Assembly: GCF_009363095.1 (NCBI RefSeq)
Contig: NZ_CP045295.1
Location: forward strand, 3,770,001-3,834,000
Direction of reading: 5' to 3'
Origin: Paenibacillus cellulositrophicus
GTDB taxonomy: Bacteria > Bacillota > Bacilli > Paenibacillales > Paenibacillaceae
Length of the DNA stretch: 64,000 nucleotides
The position numbers were made by a program, and so were the translations under genes. Each line of letters opens with the position of its first letter. Within the stretch, counting starts at the first letter, position 1. The notes under the pieces were generated by a model. The model was given only the letters and a program-made list of their open reading frames with translations. It ran no database searches and was not told the origin of the DNA. Positions 36,433 to 46,376 of this stretch are shown here, in pieces.

Positions 36433-38736
36433 ATGTTGATTTACAAAGACAAGACGAAACCAGCTGTGGAGAGGGCCCGGCATTTGCTAGGTCTGATGAC
36501 TTTGGAAGAAAAGGTTGGCCAGCTCGTGCAGCCGTTCGGCTGGCAAACCTATGAACATAGAGATGGGAAGATTGAATTAACGGAGTCTTTTAAGCAGCAA
36601 GTCCAAAATGGCGGTGTCGGTTCCCTGTACGGGGTGCTGCGCGCCGATCCGTGGACCGGCGTCACGCTGGAGAACGGCCTGTCCGCCAAGGAAGGTGCGG
36701 AGGCGGTTAACGAAATTCAGCGTTATGCCATTGAGAATTCCCGGCTCGGCATTCCGATCCTGATCGGGGAGGAGTGCTCGCACGGGCATATGGCGATCGA
36801 CGGCACGGTGTATCCGGTGCCGCTGCTGCTCGGGAGCACGTGGAACGTCGACCTGTACCGCGAGATGTGCCGCGCCGTCGCCGCGGAGACGCGGGCGCAG
36901 GGCGGGGCGGTGACGTACTCGCCGGTGCTGGACGTCGTGCGCGATCCCCGCTGGGGGCGCACGGAGGAGTGCTTCGCCGAAGACCCTTACCTGATCGGCG
37001 AATTTGCCGCCGTATCGGTCCAGGGGCTTCAGGGCGATGCTTTGGACAGCGACGCGAGCGTTGCCGCGACGCTGAAGCATTTTGTCGGATACGGCAGCTC
37101 CGAAGGTGGACGCAACGCCGGCCCCGTGCACATGGGCTGGCGCGAGCTGCTTGAGGTGGACCTGTATCCGTTCAAGAAAGCAGTGGAAGCCGGCGCTGTG
37201 TCCATCATGCCGGCGTATAACGAAATTGACGGGGTGCCATGCACGGTCAACACGGAACTGCTGGATGAAGTCCTCCGCAAGCAGTGGGGGTTCGACGGCA
37301 TGGTCATCACCGACTGCGGGGCCATCGACATGCTGGCCGCGGGTCATGATGTGGCGGAAGACGGCATGGACGCCGCCGTTCAGGCCATTAAGGCGGGCAT
37401 CGACATGGAGATGTCCGGCGAAATGTATGGCCGGTATCTGCTGGAGGCGGTCAGCCAGGGCAAGCTTGGCATTGGTGTCCTGGACCGGGCGGTGCTGCGG
37501 GTGCTGGTACTCAAGTTCAAGCTGGGCTTGTTCGACCGGCCATATGTGGATCCGGAGCGGGCTGGGCAGGTCATTGGCCAAAGCGAGCATGTGCAGCTGG
37601 CACGCAAGCTGGCGGAGGAAGGCATCATTCTCTTGAAGAACGAGAAGGATGCACTGCCGCTGGACAAGCGGGCGGGCACCATTGCCGTGATTGGTCCGAA
37701 CGCAGACCACGGCTATAACCAGCTGGGCGATTACACGTCGCCGCAGCCGGCGGACAAAGTGGCGACCGTGCTGAAGGGCATCCGGGCGAAGCTCGGCGCT
37801 GAATCCGGCCGGGTGCTGTATGCGCCGGGCTGCCGGATTAAAGGCGATTCCCGCGAAGGATTCGATACAGCGCTGTCCTGCGCGTCACAGGCAGACACCG
37901 TGGTGATGGTGATGGGTGGATCGAGTGCCCGCGATTTTGGCGAAGGAACGATCGACCTGAAGACTGGCGCCTCGAAGGTGTCGGACAACTCCTGGAACGA
38001 CATGGAGTGCGGCGAAGGTATCGACCGCATGACGCTGGGATTGGCGGGCGTGCAGCTGGAGTTGATTCAGGAAATCCATAAACTCGGCAAGCGTCTCGTC
38101 GTGGTGTACATTAACGGCCGTCCGATTGCCGAACCATGGGTGGACGAGCATGCCGACGCCATTCTGGAGGCCTGGTATCCGGGGCAGGAGGGCGGACACG
38201 CGGTGGCGGACATTTTGTTCGGCGAAGTCAATCCGTCCGGACGGCTCACCGTATCGATTCCGAAGCATGTCGGCCAGCTGCCGGTGTATTACAACGGCAA
38301 ACGCTCGCGGGGCAAGCGGTATATGGAAGAGGACTCGAAGCCGCGTTACCCGTTCGGATATGGCCTCAGTTATACGACCTTTGGTTACGATCAGCTCCGC
38401 ATCAGCGCCGATTCGATAACGGAAGACGAAACGGCAACCGTGTCGGTGAACGTGACGAACACCGGCAGCCGTACCGGAGCGGAAGTCGTGCAGCTGTACA
38501 TTTCAGATAGCGTGAGCGCCGCAAGCCGTCCGTTGATGGAGCTCAAAGGGTTTACGAAAGTGGAACTTGAACCGGGTGAATCCCGGACCGTGGAATTTAA
38601 GATCGGCAGGGAACAGCTGCAGTACGTGGGCAGGGACCTGAAGCCCCTCGTGGAACCGGGGCTGTTCCGGATCCATGTCGGCAGACATGTAAACGACACG
38701 ATGAGCACGGAGTTGGCCGTGCGGGAGGGTAAATAA
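36433..38736 (+). CDS. Glycoside hydrolase family 3 (beta-glucosidase/beta-xylosidase type)
   Basis: The 767-residue enzyme has no signal peptide, so it should act on imported sugars in the cytoplasm. The GH3 TIM-barrel covers about residues 15-350 and includes the family motifs PVLDVVRDPRWGRTEECFAEDP and LKHFVGYGSSEGGRN. Asp294 in MVITDCGAID is the likely nucleophile. The alpha/beta sandwich follows (ILLKNEKDALPLD ... VVMVMGGSSARDFGEGT), and a fibronectin III-like domain ends it (GAEVVQLYISD). The motif around KHF differs from NagZ-type beta-N-acetylglucosaminidases. The exact sugar is unknown. It is 39 bp after the permease gene and abuts the next gene. Confidence 0.92.
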   Translation: MLIYKDKTKPAVERARHLLGLMTLEEKVGQLVQPFGWQTYEHRDGKIELTESFKQQVQNGGVGSLYGVLRADPWTGVTLENGLSAKEGAEAVNEIQRYAIENSRLGIPILIGEECSHGHMAIDGTVYPVPLLLGSTWNVDLYREMCRAVAAETRAQGGAVTYSPVLDVVRDPRWGRTEECFAEDPYLIGEFAAVSVQGLQGDALDSDASVAATLKHFVGYGSSEGGRNAGPVHMGWRELLEVDLYPFKKAVEAGAVSIMPAYNEIDGVPCTVNTELLDEVLRKQWGFDGMVITDCGAIDMLAAGHDVAEDGMDAAVQAIKAGIDMEMSGEMYGRYLLEAVSQGKLGIGVLDRAVLRVLVLKFKLGLFDRPYVDPERAGQVIGQSEHVQLARKLAEEGIILLKNEKDALPLDKRAGTIAVIGPNADHGYNQLGDYTSPQPADKVATVLKGIRAKLGAESGRVLYAPGCRIKGDSREGFDTALSCASQADTVVMVMGGSSARDFGEGTIDLKTGASKVSDNSWNDMECGEGIDRMTLGLAGVQLELIQEIHKLGKRLVVVYINGRPIAEPWVDEHADAILEAWYPGQEGGHAVADILFGEVNPSGRLTVSIPKHVGQLPVYYNGKRSRGKRYMEEDSKPRYPFGYGLSYTTFGYDQLRISADSITEDETATVSVNVTNTGSRTGAEVVQLYISDSVSAASRPLMELKGFTKVELEPGESRTVEFKIGREQLQYVGRDLKPLVEPGLFRIHVGRHVNDTMSTELAVREGK

Positions 38737-41700
38737 ATGGAACGGATCAGACGCTTTATCCGTGAATTATCAGACAACCGCTGGCTGGAGCAGACTGAGC
38801 TCCGCAGCTGGGACATCACCCGCTCTTACTACAAATTGCCTGGCGAATATGAGAATACGGCTCCTTACCCGGAAGGGAAGGGGCTGGCCTCTTTTCCAAG
38901 CAAGCAAGGAACGACATATTTCTTCCGGACCCGGCTTGAGCTGCCGGAAGGCTGGCCATCCGAGACATTCGGGCTTGTCTTCGCTTCGGGCGGAGAAGGG
39001 CTTCTGCGCGTCAACGGGGTTTCCTACCAAGGCCTCGACCGCAATCATACGTATGTAACGCTCGATCCTGCAGTGATCGGAGAGACGCCGGAACTCGAAA
39101 TCGAGCTGTTTGACCCGGTTCCGGAACCGGTCGATCCATTGAACCAGCAGGCCGTCATCAACCCGCCGATCACGTCGGTCACGAGTCTGCTTGTGCGGCC
39201 GAATCATGCGGTGCTGAGCCTGATGTATACAGTCACCGTCGTGCGCGATTCGTTGGTGCTGCTGCCGCAGGAAGATTTCCGCCGCGTGCGCCTGATGGAA
39301 GTGCTGTACCGGGCGATGGACCGGTTCGTGAACCTGGATGCAGCGGCCATCCGTGATGGCAGGGACGTTGCGGAAATCGAGGCAGCGCTCAGAGCAGACG
39401 TCCAGGAAGTAGGCGGCAATGCCGAGGGGCTGGAGCATATGGTCGGCCAGTCCCATATCGATATCGCCTGGCTGTGGCCTGTCCGCGAAACGGTTCGCAA
39501 GGCGAGCCGCACGTTCTCGACGGTCGACCGGCTGATGGAGGAATATCCAGAATACCGGTACACGCAAAGCCAGCCGCAGCTCTTCGCGTTTCTGAAGGAA
39601 AACGATCCCGAGCTGTTCGAACGGGTCAAGGCGCGGATCGTGGAAGGACGCTGGGAGCTGGTCGGCGGCATGTGGGTCGAGCCCGACCTGAATCTGCCGA
39701 GTGGCGAATCACTGATCCGGCAGATGCTGTACGGTCAGCGGTTCTACCAGGAGGAATTCGGCCGGACGTCGAATATCGAATGGCTGCCGGACACGTTTGG
39801 CTACTGCGCATCGCTGCCGCAAATTTTGAAGCACGGCAAAGTGGATTATTTCATGACGACCAAGCTCGGTTGGAACGACACCAACCTGTTCCCATACGAT
39901 TTGTTCCATTGGGTCGGCATCGATGGAACACCGATTTTGTCTTATCTGAACCATGGCGTGAACGAACACACACTGCCGAAGGATGTTCACGATCACTGGC
40001 AGTCCTATCGGGAAAAGGCGCTGCATCCTGAGCAGATGCTCCTGTACGGGCACGGGGACGGCGGCGGGGGCGTCACCCGCGAGATGCTGGAGTACATCGA
40101 CCGGTCCGATCTGATGGTCGGGCAGCCGGCAAGCCGCTATAGTACAGCGGCTAAGTTCTTCGAGAGCATCGAGCATGCGGGTCCGGTGCTTCCGACGTGG
40201 CGCGGCGATCTCTACCTGGAGCTGCACCGCGGCACGTATACGACGCACGCCCGCAACAAACGCAGCAACCGCAAGGCGGAGGTGCTGTACCGGGAAGCCG
40301 AGCTGTGGAACACGCTGGCTGGGCCGAACATGGATGCTGCCAACCGTACAGAGGTGACGCAGCAGCTGCATGACGGCTGGAAGCTGATTCTGCTGAACCA
40401 GTTCCATGACATCATTCCGGGATCGGCGATTACCGAAACGTATGAAACGTCGGATAAGGAGTACGGCGAAATTTTCGCCAAGGGAGAACATGCCTTGAAC
40501 GAAGGGCTGAACACGCTGGTGTCGGATATCAACACTTCCGGCATGGAGGGTACTCCGTACGTTGTCTTCAACAGTCTCGGATGGAACCGCAGCGCTGTGG
40601 TTCATATCGAAGCCGTACAAGGCGAAGGCGCCTTGGCCGCTTATGACGAGCACGGCACGCGCCTGGAGATGGACGCTGTCGAAGGCGGAATCTCCGTGCG
40701 GGTTCCCGACGTACCGGCACTGGGTTATAAAACCGTGTGGGTGAAGCCGGAAGCTGCTGTGAAAGCTGACTCCGCCGGAGTTCAATCGTTCGGCGATAAG
40801 TGGGAGACTTCCGCTTACCTCGTGCGGTTCAACGAGCGGGGCGAAATCACCAGCCTGCTGGATAAGGCTGCCGGCCGGGAAGTCGTGAAGAAAGGGGAAC
40901 GCGCCAACCGGTTCCATTTCTTCCACGACCGTCCGACGCTGTGGGATGCCTGGGACATTGACACCCGCTACGAACAGCAGCCGGCCGGTGAGGCGGAGCT
41001 GCTCGAGAAGCGGCTGGTTCTGGCCGGACGCACCAAAGACGTGCTACGCTTCCGCTGGAAGATCGGCCAGTCCGAAATCACGCAGGACATGATCTTCTAT
41101 CACCATGACCGGCGGATCGATTTCAAAACACATGTTCACTGGAACGAGGCGCACAAGCTTCTGAAAGTGGGCTTCCCGGTCGACGTGGTCACCGATAAAG
41201 CGACCTACGAAATTCCATTCGGCTCCCTCGAGCGCGCCACCCACCGGAACACGAGCTGGGAGCAGGCGCAGTACGAGGTATGCGGACACCGCTTCGTGGA
41301 CGTGTCGGAGCATGGATACGGCGTCAGCCTGCTGAACGACTGCAAATACGGCTATGACGTTCAGGGCAGCACGATCCGTCTGTCTCTGCTGCGGGCGCCG
41401 AAGTGGCCAGACGTGACGGCAGACCTTGGCGAGCATGACTTCACCTACTCTTTGCTGCCGCATCAAGGCGGTTGGAGGGAGTCACACACCGTCCGTCAGG
41501 CGGCGGAGCTGAACGTGGACATGCCGGTTCGCCAGGCAGAGTCCGGTGCACAAGGCTCTCGTCCGTCAACGGGATCGCTGATTTCCCTATCCGGTGGACA
41601 CGTTGTGCTCGACACGGTGAAACCATCCGAGGACGGAAGCGGCGTCATCCTGCGGTTCTATGAATCGACAGGCGGACGCGAACAGATCGAGCTGACATGG

Positions 41701-41838
41701 CCGGGTGCCATCACAGAGGCTTATCTGTCCAACGCGCTGGAAGAGCCGGCCCATCCGCTGCAGCTTCAGGAGGGGAAACTGCAATTATCTTTTGCCCCTT
41801 ATGAAATTAAAACCGTCCTGCTTAAGCAGGTTGATTAA
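38737..41838 (+). CDS. Alpha-mannosidase, glycoside hydrolase family 38 (first copy)
   Basis: The 1033-residue enzyme removes alpha-linked mannose with retention, using zinc. After an N-terminal beta domain (about 1-230), the catalytic domain has zinc ligands His240 and Asp242 in GQSHIDIAWLWPVRE, and the nucleophile Asp352 in EWLPDTFGYCASLPQIL. The third region has WKLILLNQFHDIIPGSAI, the helical bundle typical of GH38, followed by the large C-terminal beta sandwiches. There is no signal peptide, so it is cytoplasmic. Its ATG directly follows the GH3 stop codon. It is closer to cytosolic, cobalt/zinc-type bacterial and eukaryotic mannosidases than to the second copy at 47071. Confidence 0.95.
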   Translation: MERIRRFIRELSDNRWLEQTELRSWDITRSYYKLPGEYENTAPYPEGKGLASFPSKQGTTYFFRTRLELPEGWPSETFGLVFASGGEGLLRVNGVSYQGLDRNHTYVTLDPAVIGETPELEIELFDPVPEPVDPLNQQAVINPPITSVTSLLVRPNHAVLSLMYTVTVVRDSLVLLPQEDFRRVRLMEVLYRAMDRFVNLDAAAIRDGRDVAEIEAALRADVQEVGGNAEGLEHMVGQSHIDIAWLWPVRETVRKASRTFSTVDRLMEEYPEYRYTQSQPQLFAFLKENDPELFERVKARIVEGRWELVGGMWVEPDLNLPSGESLIRQMLYGQRFYQEEFGRTSNIEWLPDTFGYCASLPQILKHGKVDYFMTTKLGWNDTNLFPYDLFHWVGIDGTPILSYLNHGVNEHTLPKDVHDHWQSYREKALHPEQMLLYGHGDGGGGVTREMLEYIDRSDLMVGQPASRYSTAAKFFESIEHAGPVLPTWRGDLYLELHRGTYTTHARNKRSNRKAEVLYREAELWNTLAGPNMDAANRTEVTQQLHDGWKLILLNQFHDIIPGSAITETYETSDKEYGEIFAKGEHALNEGLNTLVSDINTSGMEGTPYVVFNSLGWNRSAVVHIEAVQGEGALAAYDEHGTRLEMDAVEGGISVRVPDVPALGYKTVWVKPEAAVKADSAGVQSFGDKWETSAYLVRFNERGEITSLLDKAAGREVVKKGERANRFHFFHDRPTLWDAWDIDTRYEQQPAGEAELLEKRLVLAGRTKDVLRFRWKIGQSEITQDMIFYHHDRRIDFKTHVHWNEAHKLLKVGFPVDVVTDKATYEIPFGSLERATHRNTSWEQAQYEVCGHRFVDVSEHGYGVSLLNDCKYGYDVQGSTIRLSLLRAPKWPDVTADLGEHDFTYSLLPHQGGWRESHTVRQAAELNVDMPVRQAESGAQGSRPSTGSLISLSGGHVVLDTVKPSEDGSGVILRFYESTGGREQIELTWPGAITEAYLSNALEEPAHPLQLQEGKLQLSFAPYEIKTVLLKQVD

Positions 41839-41937
41839 CGCCATATATAGAAGTTTGGTATAGATCGTATAACAATACATGATTTGATGTGACATCATTA
41901 CACTCTACAATTCAGCCAAGTAAAGGGGCGTATCGCT

Positions 41938-43257
41938 TTGGAACAATTCAGACTCCCTAAAATACCGATGCCGGCGCTGGAGATGCCGCAGGCGATCCAG
42001 GACGTAATTAAAGAAGCCGAGCAGAAGCTGGCCCACCGGCCGAAGCTGCTGCAGCTGTTCAAAAACTGCTTTCCAAATACGCTGGAAACGACGACTAAGC
42101 TGATGGACGACGGAACGACCTTCGTCATTACAGGAGACATCCCGGCCTCCTGGCTGCGCGATTCCGTGGAGCAGGTCGTCCATTACGTACCTTTTGCCAA
42201 GGAAGACCAGGATCTGCAGCGCATTATCGGCGGATTGATCAAACGCCATGTTCACTACGTCTTGATCGACCCGTACGCCAATGCGTTCAATGAGTCGGCG
42301 AATGACTGGCATTGGAATACGACGGACGAAACGGACATGTCCCCATGGGTGTGGGAGCGCAAATTCGAGATCGATTCGTTGTGCTTCGTCATTCGTCTGG
42401 CGTACCTGTACTGGAAGGAAACCGAGCTGACCGACATTTTCGATGCCAATTTCAAAAAGGCCATGCGCGCCATCATCGACGTGTTCAAAACGGAGCAGCA
42501 CCACTTCGAGAAGTCTCCGTACCGCTTTACGCGCAACAACGGCATCCTGACCGACTCCCTGCGCAATAACGGAATGGGCATGCCGGTTAACTACACAGGT
42601 ATGATCTGGTCGGGCTTCCGCTCCAGCGACGACGCTTGCGACTTCCATTACAACATTCCGGGCAATATGTTTGCGGTCGTGGCGCTGCGCCAAATGCAGG
42701 AGTTCGCTGAATGGGTCTTCCGCGACATGGACATGCTTGCTGAGCTTAAAGAGTTGGAGATCGAAGTCAACTACGGTATTCAGCTGTACGGCATTTACCG
42801 CCATCCGCAGTTTGGGCCGATTTACGCGTACGAGACCGACGGCTACGGCAACTACTGCCTGATGGACGACGCCGGTACGCCGGGCCTGATGTCCATCCCT
42901 TACCTGGGATACACAACGGCGGACGATCCGATTTATCAAAATACGAGACGGTTTGCGCTCAGCAAAGAAAATCCGTTCTACTTCGAAGGCAAAGCGGCCA
43001 AGGGCATCGGCAGCCCGCACACGCCGGAGGACTATATCTGGCATATGGCCTTGTCCATGCAGGGATTGACCGCGCAGACGGCCGAAGAGAAGCTGGAGAT
43101 GATCGCCATGCTGGAAGCGACCGATGCGGATACAGGCTTCATGCATGAAGGGTTCCACGCTGACGATCCGACCATTTTTACACGAAAATGGTTCGCCTGG
43201 TCCAACAGCCTGTTCTCCCAGCTCGTGTATAAGGCCATGAAGGACGGTCTGCTATGA
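41938..43257 (+). CDS. Exo-alpha-1,6-mannosidase, glycoside hydrolase family 125
   Basis: The 439-residue protein belongs to GH125 (formerly DUF1237), metal-independent, inverting exo-alpha-1,6-mannosidases. Family stretches are FVITGDIPASWLRDSVEQV, IDPYANAFNESAND, WVWERKFEIDSLCFVIRLAY, MIWSGFRSSDDACDFHYNIPGNMFA, YETDGYGNYCLMDDAGTPGLMSIPYLGY and GFMHEGFHADDP. The catalytic Asp and Glu of the family should lie in the last three, but I cannot index them with certainty. It lacks a signal peptide. The start is TTG 41938, with AAAGGGG upstream. It overlaps the next gene by 4 bp (ATGA). GH125 plus GH38 is the pair used by streptococci to strip mannose from N-glycans. Confidence 0.95.
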   Translation: MEQFRLPKIPMPALEMPQAIQDVIKEAEQKLAHRPKLLQLFKNCFPNTLETTTKLMDDGTTFVITGDIPASWLRDSVEQVVHYVPFAKEDQDLQRIIGGLIKRHVHYVLIDPYANAFNESANDWHWNTTDETDMSPWVWERKFEIDSLCFVIRLAYLYWKETELTDIFDANFKKAMRAIIDVFKTEQHHFEKSPYRFTRNNGILTDSLRNNGMGMPVNYTGMIWSGFRSSDDACDFHYNIPGNMFAVVALRQMQEFAEWVFRDMDMLAELKELEIEVNYGIQLYGIYRHPQFGPIYAYETDGYGNYCLMDDAGTPGLMSIPYLGYTTADDPIYQNTRRFALSKENPFYFEGKAAKGIGSPHTPEDYIWHMALSMQGLTAQTAEEKLEMIAMLEATDADTGFMHEGFHADDPTIFTRKWFAWSNSLFSQLVYKAMKDGLL

Positions 43258-46200
43258 GCCGGCATATCATCATTCTATGTGATCCGGATTTCCCGGCTGC
43301 GGGCAAGCTCCCGCAGGCCGGAGACTTCCAGCATGCCGCAGAAGTGGCGGTCGTTCACGCCGAAGAATTGACTGATGCGCTTCGCGGAGTGGATCAAGGT
43401 TGTTTTGTCAATTTGCACGCGCCTTATTTTCCAAAGGCTGCCTGGACGGAAATTTCCGCCTTCCTGCATCGGGGAGGCAGCCTGATCAGTGCAGGCGGGG
43501 CGCCTTTTAAAATTCCTGTGGTACGGGATAACGGATCTTGGGTGTCGGAGACCGAGCAAACCGCCTATCATCAGGAACTCTATATTCACGAAGCGCTGCG
43601 GGTGGACACAGGCAAAGTCACGAAACTCGCCGTTTCGGACCGCATCCCGCTGCTGAACGGCCAAGAAGGCCTGTTTGAGCTGGCAGATGCCTGGAACTTG
43701 GTGCCGCATACGACCAAAAGCGCCGATTTGCCGCAGCAGATGGGCTCAGCCGGCCCGATGAGCACGCAGATCTATCCGCTGCTTACCGGCCTCAGCGCCG
43801 AAGAGCGCGAGATCGCCGCGCCGATCGTGCTGTGGGAGAACTCCCGCGTAACGTTCGCCGGCTCGCGCTGGATGTTCGTGTTCCTGCCGCTAACGGAAGC
43901 GTTCTGGAACGGCAATGGCGCTGCGCACCTGATCGACTGGGCGCGTTTCTGCGCCCGGGGCGTGACCGAGCTGTCGCTGAAGCCAAATTATGCTTCGTAC
44001 GAAGCCGGGGAACACGCGGTGATGACGCTGCAGACGCAGATTTTGCAGCGCGGGGAATCGCGCAGTGCGACGCCTGAACTGTGGAGCTTCGAGCTGGAAG
44101 TAAGCCGTGAGGGCGGAAGCGGAGAGGCCTGGAGCCACCGGTTCCAGGCGCAGGTGACGAAGGAGCAGAACTTCGTGCGCATTCCGGTGCCTCTGGCCGT
44201 GAAGAGCGGGCTGTACCGCATCGTATGCCGCGCAGAGGGACCGGACGGCGAAGTTCGTGTGCTGCGCCAGGGCTTCTGGGGCCGTGACGACCTCCTTCTG
44301 GCCGAGGGCTCGCCGATTACCCGCAGCCGCGACTATTTCATCAAAGACGGGCGGCCGCTGCCCGTTGTGGGCATGACGTACATGACCTCCGACGTGGCGC
44401 GCAAGTTCCTGTTCCTGCCGAACGTGGACGTATGGGAGCGGGACATGGCCCAGATGGCCAAAGCGGGCATCAACTGGATCCGCACCGGCGTCTGGACGGC
44501 TTACCGGAATATTATGCAGGTCGACGGCCACGCCTCGGAGGAAGTGCTGCGCGCGATCGACGCCTTCTTCCTGACGGCCAAGCGCCACGGTCTGCAGGTG
44601 ACCTTTACGTTCTTCTCCTTTACGCCGGAGACGTGGGAAGGACTGAACCCTTATCTCGACCCGCAGAGCGTCGAGGCCCAGAAACGCTTCATCCGCAGCA
44701 TCGTCAGCCGCCATACGGCCACGACGCATGTGGACTGGGATTTGATTAACGAACCGTCGATGTTTGATCCGCCGCGGATTTTCTCGGAGGGGCCGCGTTC
44801 CGCCCGGGATCCGTTTGAGCACCAGGCGTTCGTGGAGTGGCTGGAGCGCCGCCACGGCGATATCCGCAGCCTCCAGGAAGCATGGAACATGACGCCGGAC
44901 CAGCTGCCCGACTTTGCTTCGGCATCCATTCCGGAAGCGGAAGAGATCAACTTCGACGTGCAGGATATGCACAAAGCCAAGAAGGGAACGAGATGGCTCG
45001 ATTACTGCCTGTTCTCGATGGATATGCACAACCGGTGGGCCGAGCAGCTCGTCGGCACGATCAAGGAGCTGTGCCCTGACCATTTGGTGACGGTCGGGCA
45101 GGACGAAGCGCTCGGCGCCCAGCGCCCATCTCCGTTCTTCTATGAGCAGGCCGTCGATTATACGACGGTGCACTCCTGGTGGTTGAACGACTATCTGGTA
45201 TGGGACGGCATCTTCACCAAAACGCCGGATAAACCGAACCTGATTCAGGAAACCGGCATTATGTACGTAGAAACGCCGGACGGCCGCGCCAAGCGGTCCG
45301 AAGCCGAGCTGCGCAGCATTTTGGAGCGGAAATACGCCTACGCCTTCTCTACCGGGGGGGCCGGTGCGATCCACTGGATCTGGAATACGAACTTCTATAT
45401 GGACAACGCCAATGAATCGCATATCGGAGCCCTCCGCGCCGATGGCACGGAGAAGCCGGAAGCGGATGTATCCTACGACTTTGGACGCTTCATCGCGGCC
45501 ACGCGGGACTTGTTTACGGACCGGGAGCTCGAGGACATCGTCGCCGTCTTCCCGTACTCCAACGACTTCTCGAACCGCGCATTTGCGTTCCAGTCGACGA
45601 CCCGGCTGACACGGCTGCTGGCTTATGACCTGAAGCTGCCGTTCCGTGCGGCATCGGAATACCATCTGGACGCGCTGCGGCAGAAGGCGCCGAAGCTGAT
45701 CCTGCTGCCGAGCCCGCATAACATGGACAGCCGGGCGCTGGACGAGCTGCTGGAGCTCGTCAAGGAGACCGGCGCGACGCTGCTCGCCACCGGCCCGCTC
45801 GGCCTGGACGCCTACTGGCGTCCGTCGACGCGCCTCGATGCCGTCCTCGGCGAGCGCCGGCTTGCCAATGTGCGCCGGGAGGAAATGCTCGGCGTGAACG
45901 GCCGTCTGCTGCCGGTATCCTTCGGGCACCGGCGGATCGCCGAGGTGGCCAAGGAAATCCCGGCCACAGCCGCAGGGACAGGCATTGCTACGGATGCCGT
46001 TGTGGACGTGCCGCTGGGCAAGGGCCGGCTCATCTGGAGCCCGCTGCCGCTCGAGCTGAACGGCCGGGACGAGCCGATCCTCGAGCTGTACCGGTACGCG
46101 GCTGCCGCAGCCGGCGTTGAGCGTGAGCTCGAGTGGCTGGCCGGCGGAGACCTGCCGGGCGTGTATGGCCGGAAGCTCAGCTTCAAGGACGGCAGCCTGT

Positions 46201-46376
46201 ACGTGTTCGTCTCCGAGTACGGCTGGGATGCCCCGGTACAGGTCAAGGACCCGCAGACCGGAGCCGTCTACAGCTTTACGCTCGAGAGCGACCGCAGCGT
46301 GCTGTTTGCCGCCGACCGGGAGGGCCGCATTACGGCCGTGTACCGGCCAGATGAGGTTGACATCCAAGTAGACTAA
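43254..46376 (+). CDS. Unclassified clan-A-like glycoside hydrolase with GH42-like architecture
   Basis: The 1040-residue protein has four visible parts: an N-terminal flavodoxin-like or amidotransferase-like domain (about 1-220, with HRGGSLISAGGAPFKIP), a beta-sandwich (230-345), a TIM barrel (345-700) and an amidotransferase-like plus beta C-terminal region (710-1040), the order seen around GH42-type beta-galactosidases. Candidate catalytic residues are Glu500 in WDLINEPSMF (acid/base, NEP motif) and Glu666 in NLIQETGIMY (nucleophile), which fits clan GH-A. I cannot assign a CAZy family. Context (GH38, GH125, GH38) suggests a beta-mannosidase or similar enzyme; GH164 beta-mannosidases share a GH42-like fold. 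There is no signal peptide. It overlaps the GH125 stop by 4 bp. Its last 700 bp are very GC-rich. Confidence 0.8.
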   Translation: MSRHIIILCDPDFPAAGKLPQAGDFQHAAEVAVVHAEELTDALRGVDQGCFVNLHAPYFPKAAWTEISAFLHRGGSLISAGGAPFKIPVVRDNGSWVSETEQTAYHQELYIHEALRVDTGKVTKLAVSDRIPLLNGQEGLFELADAWNLVPHTTKSADLPQQMGSAGPMSTQIYPLLTGLSAEEREIAAPIVLWENSRVTFAGSRWMFVFLPLTEAFWNGNGAAHLIDWARFCARGVTELSLKPNYASYEAGEHAVMTLQTQILQRGESRSATPELWSFELEVSREGGSGEAWSHRFQAQVTKEQNFVRIPVPLAVKSGLYRIVCRAEGPDGEVRVLRQGFWGRDDLLLAEGSPITRSRDYFIKDGRPLPVVGMTYMTSDVARKFLFLPNVDVWERDMAQMAKAGINWIRTGVWTAYRNIMQVDGHASEEVLRAIDAFFLTAKRHGLQVTFTFFSFTPETWEGLNPYLDPQSVEAQKRFIRSIVSRHTATTHVDWDLINEPSMFDPPRIFSEGPRSARDPFEHQAFVEWLERRHGDIRSLQEAWNMTPDQLPDFASASIPEAEEINFDVQDMHKAKKGTRWLDYCLFSMDMHNRWAEQLVGTIKELCPDHLVTVGQDEALGAQRPSPFFYEQAVDYTTVHSWWLNDYLVWDGIFTKTPDKPNLIQETGIMYVETPDGRAKRSEAELRSILERKYAYAFSTGGAGAIHWIWNTNFYMDNANESHIGALRADGTEKPEADVSYDFGRFIAATRDLFTDRELEDIVAVFPYSNDFSNRAFAFQSTTRLTRLLAYDLKLPFRAASEYHLDALRQKAPKLILLPSPHNMDSRALDELLELVKETGATLLATGPLGLDAYWRPSTRLDAVLGERRLANVRREEMLGVNGRLLPVSFGHRRIAEVAKEIPATAAGTGIATDAVVDVPLGKGRLIWSPLPLELNGRDEPILELYRYAAAAAGVERELEWLAGGDLPGVYGRKLSFKDGSLYVFVSEYGWDAPVQVKDPQTGAVYSFTLESDRSVLFAADREGRITAVYRPDEVDIQVD

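Noticed and set aside
43890..46367. Open frame of 825 codons antisense to the clan-A-like hydrolase
   Set aside because: It mirrors the high GC third positions of the plus-strand gene, has no family similarity and no plausible ribosome site; the plus frame has clear catalytic motifs.
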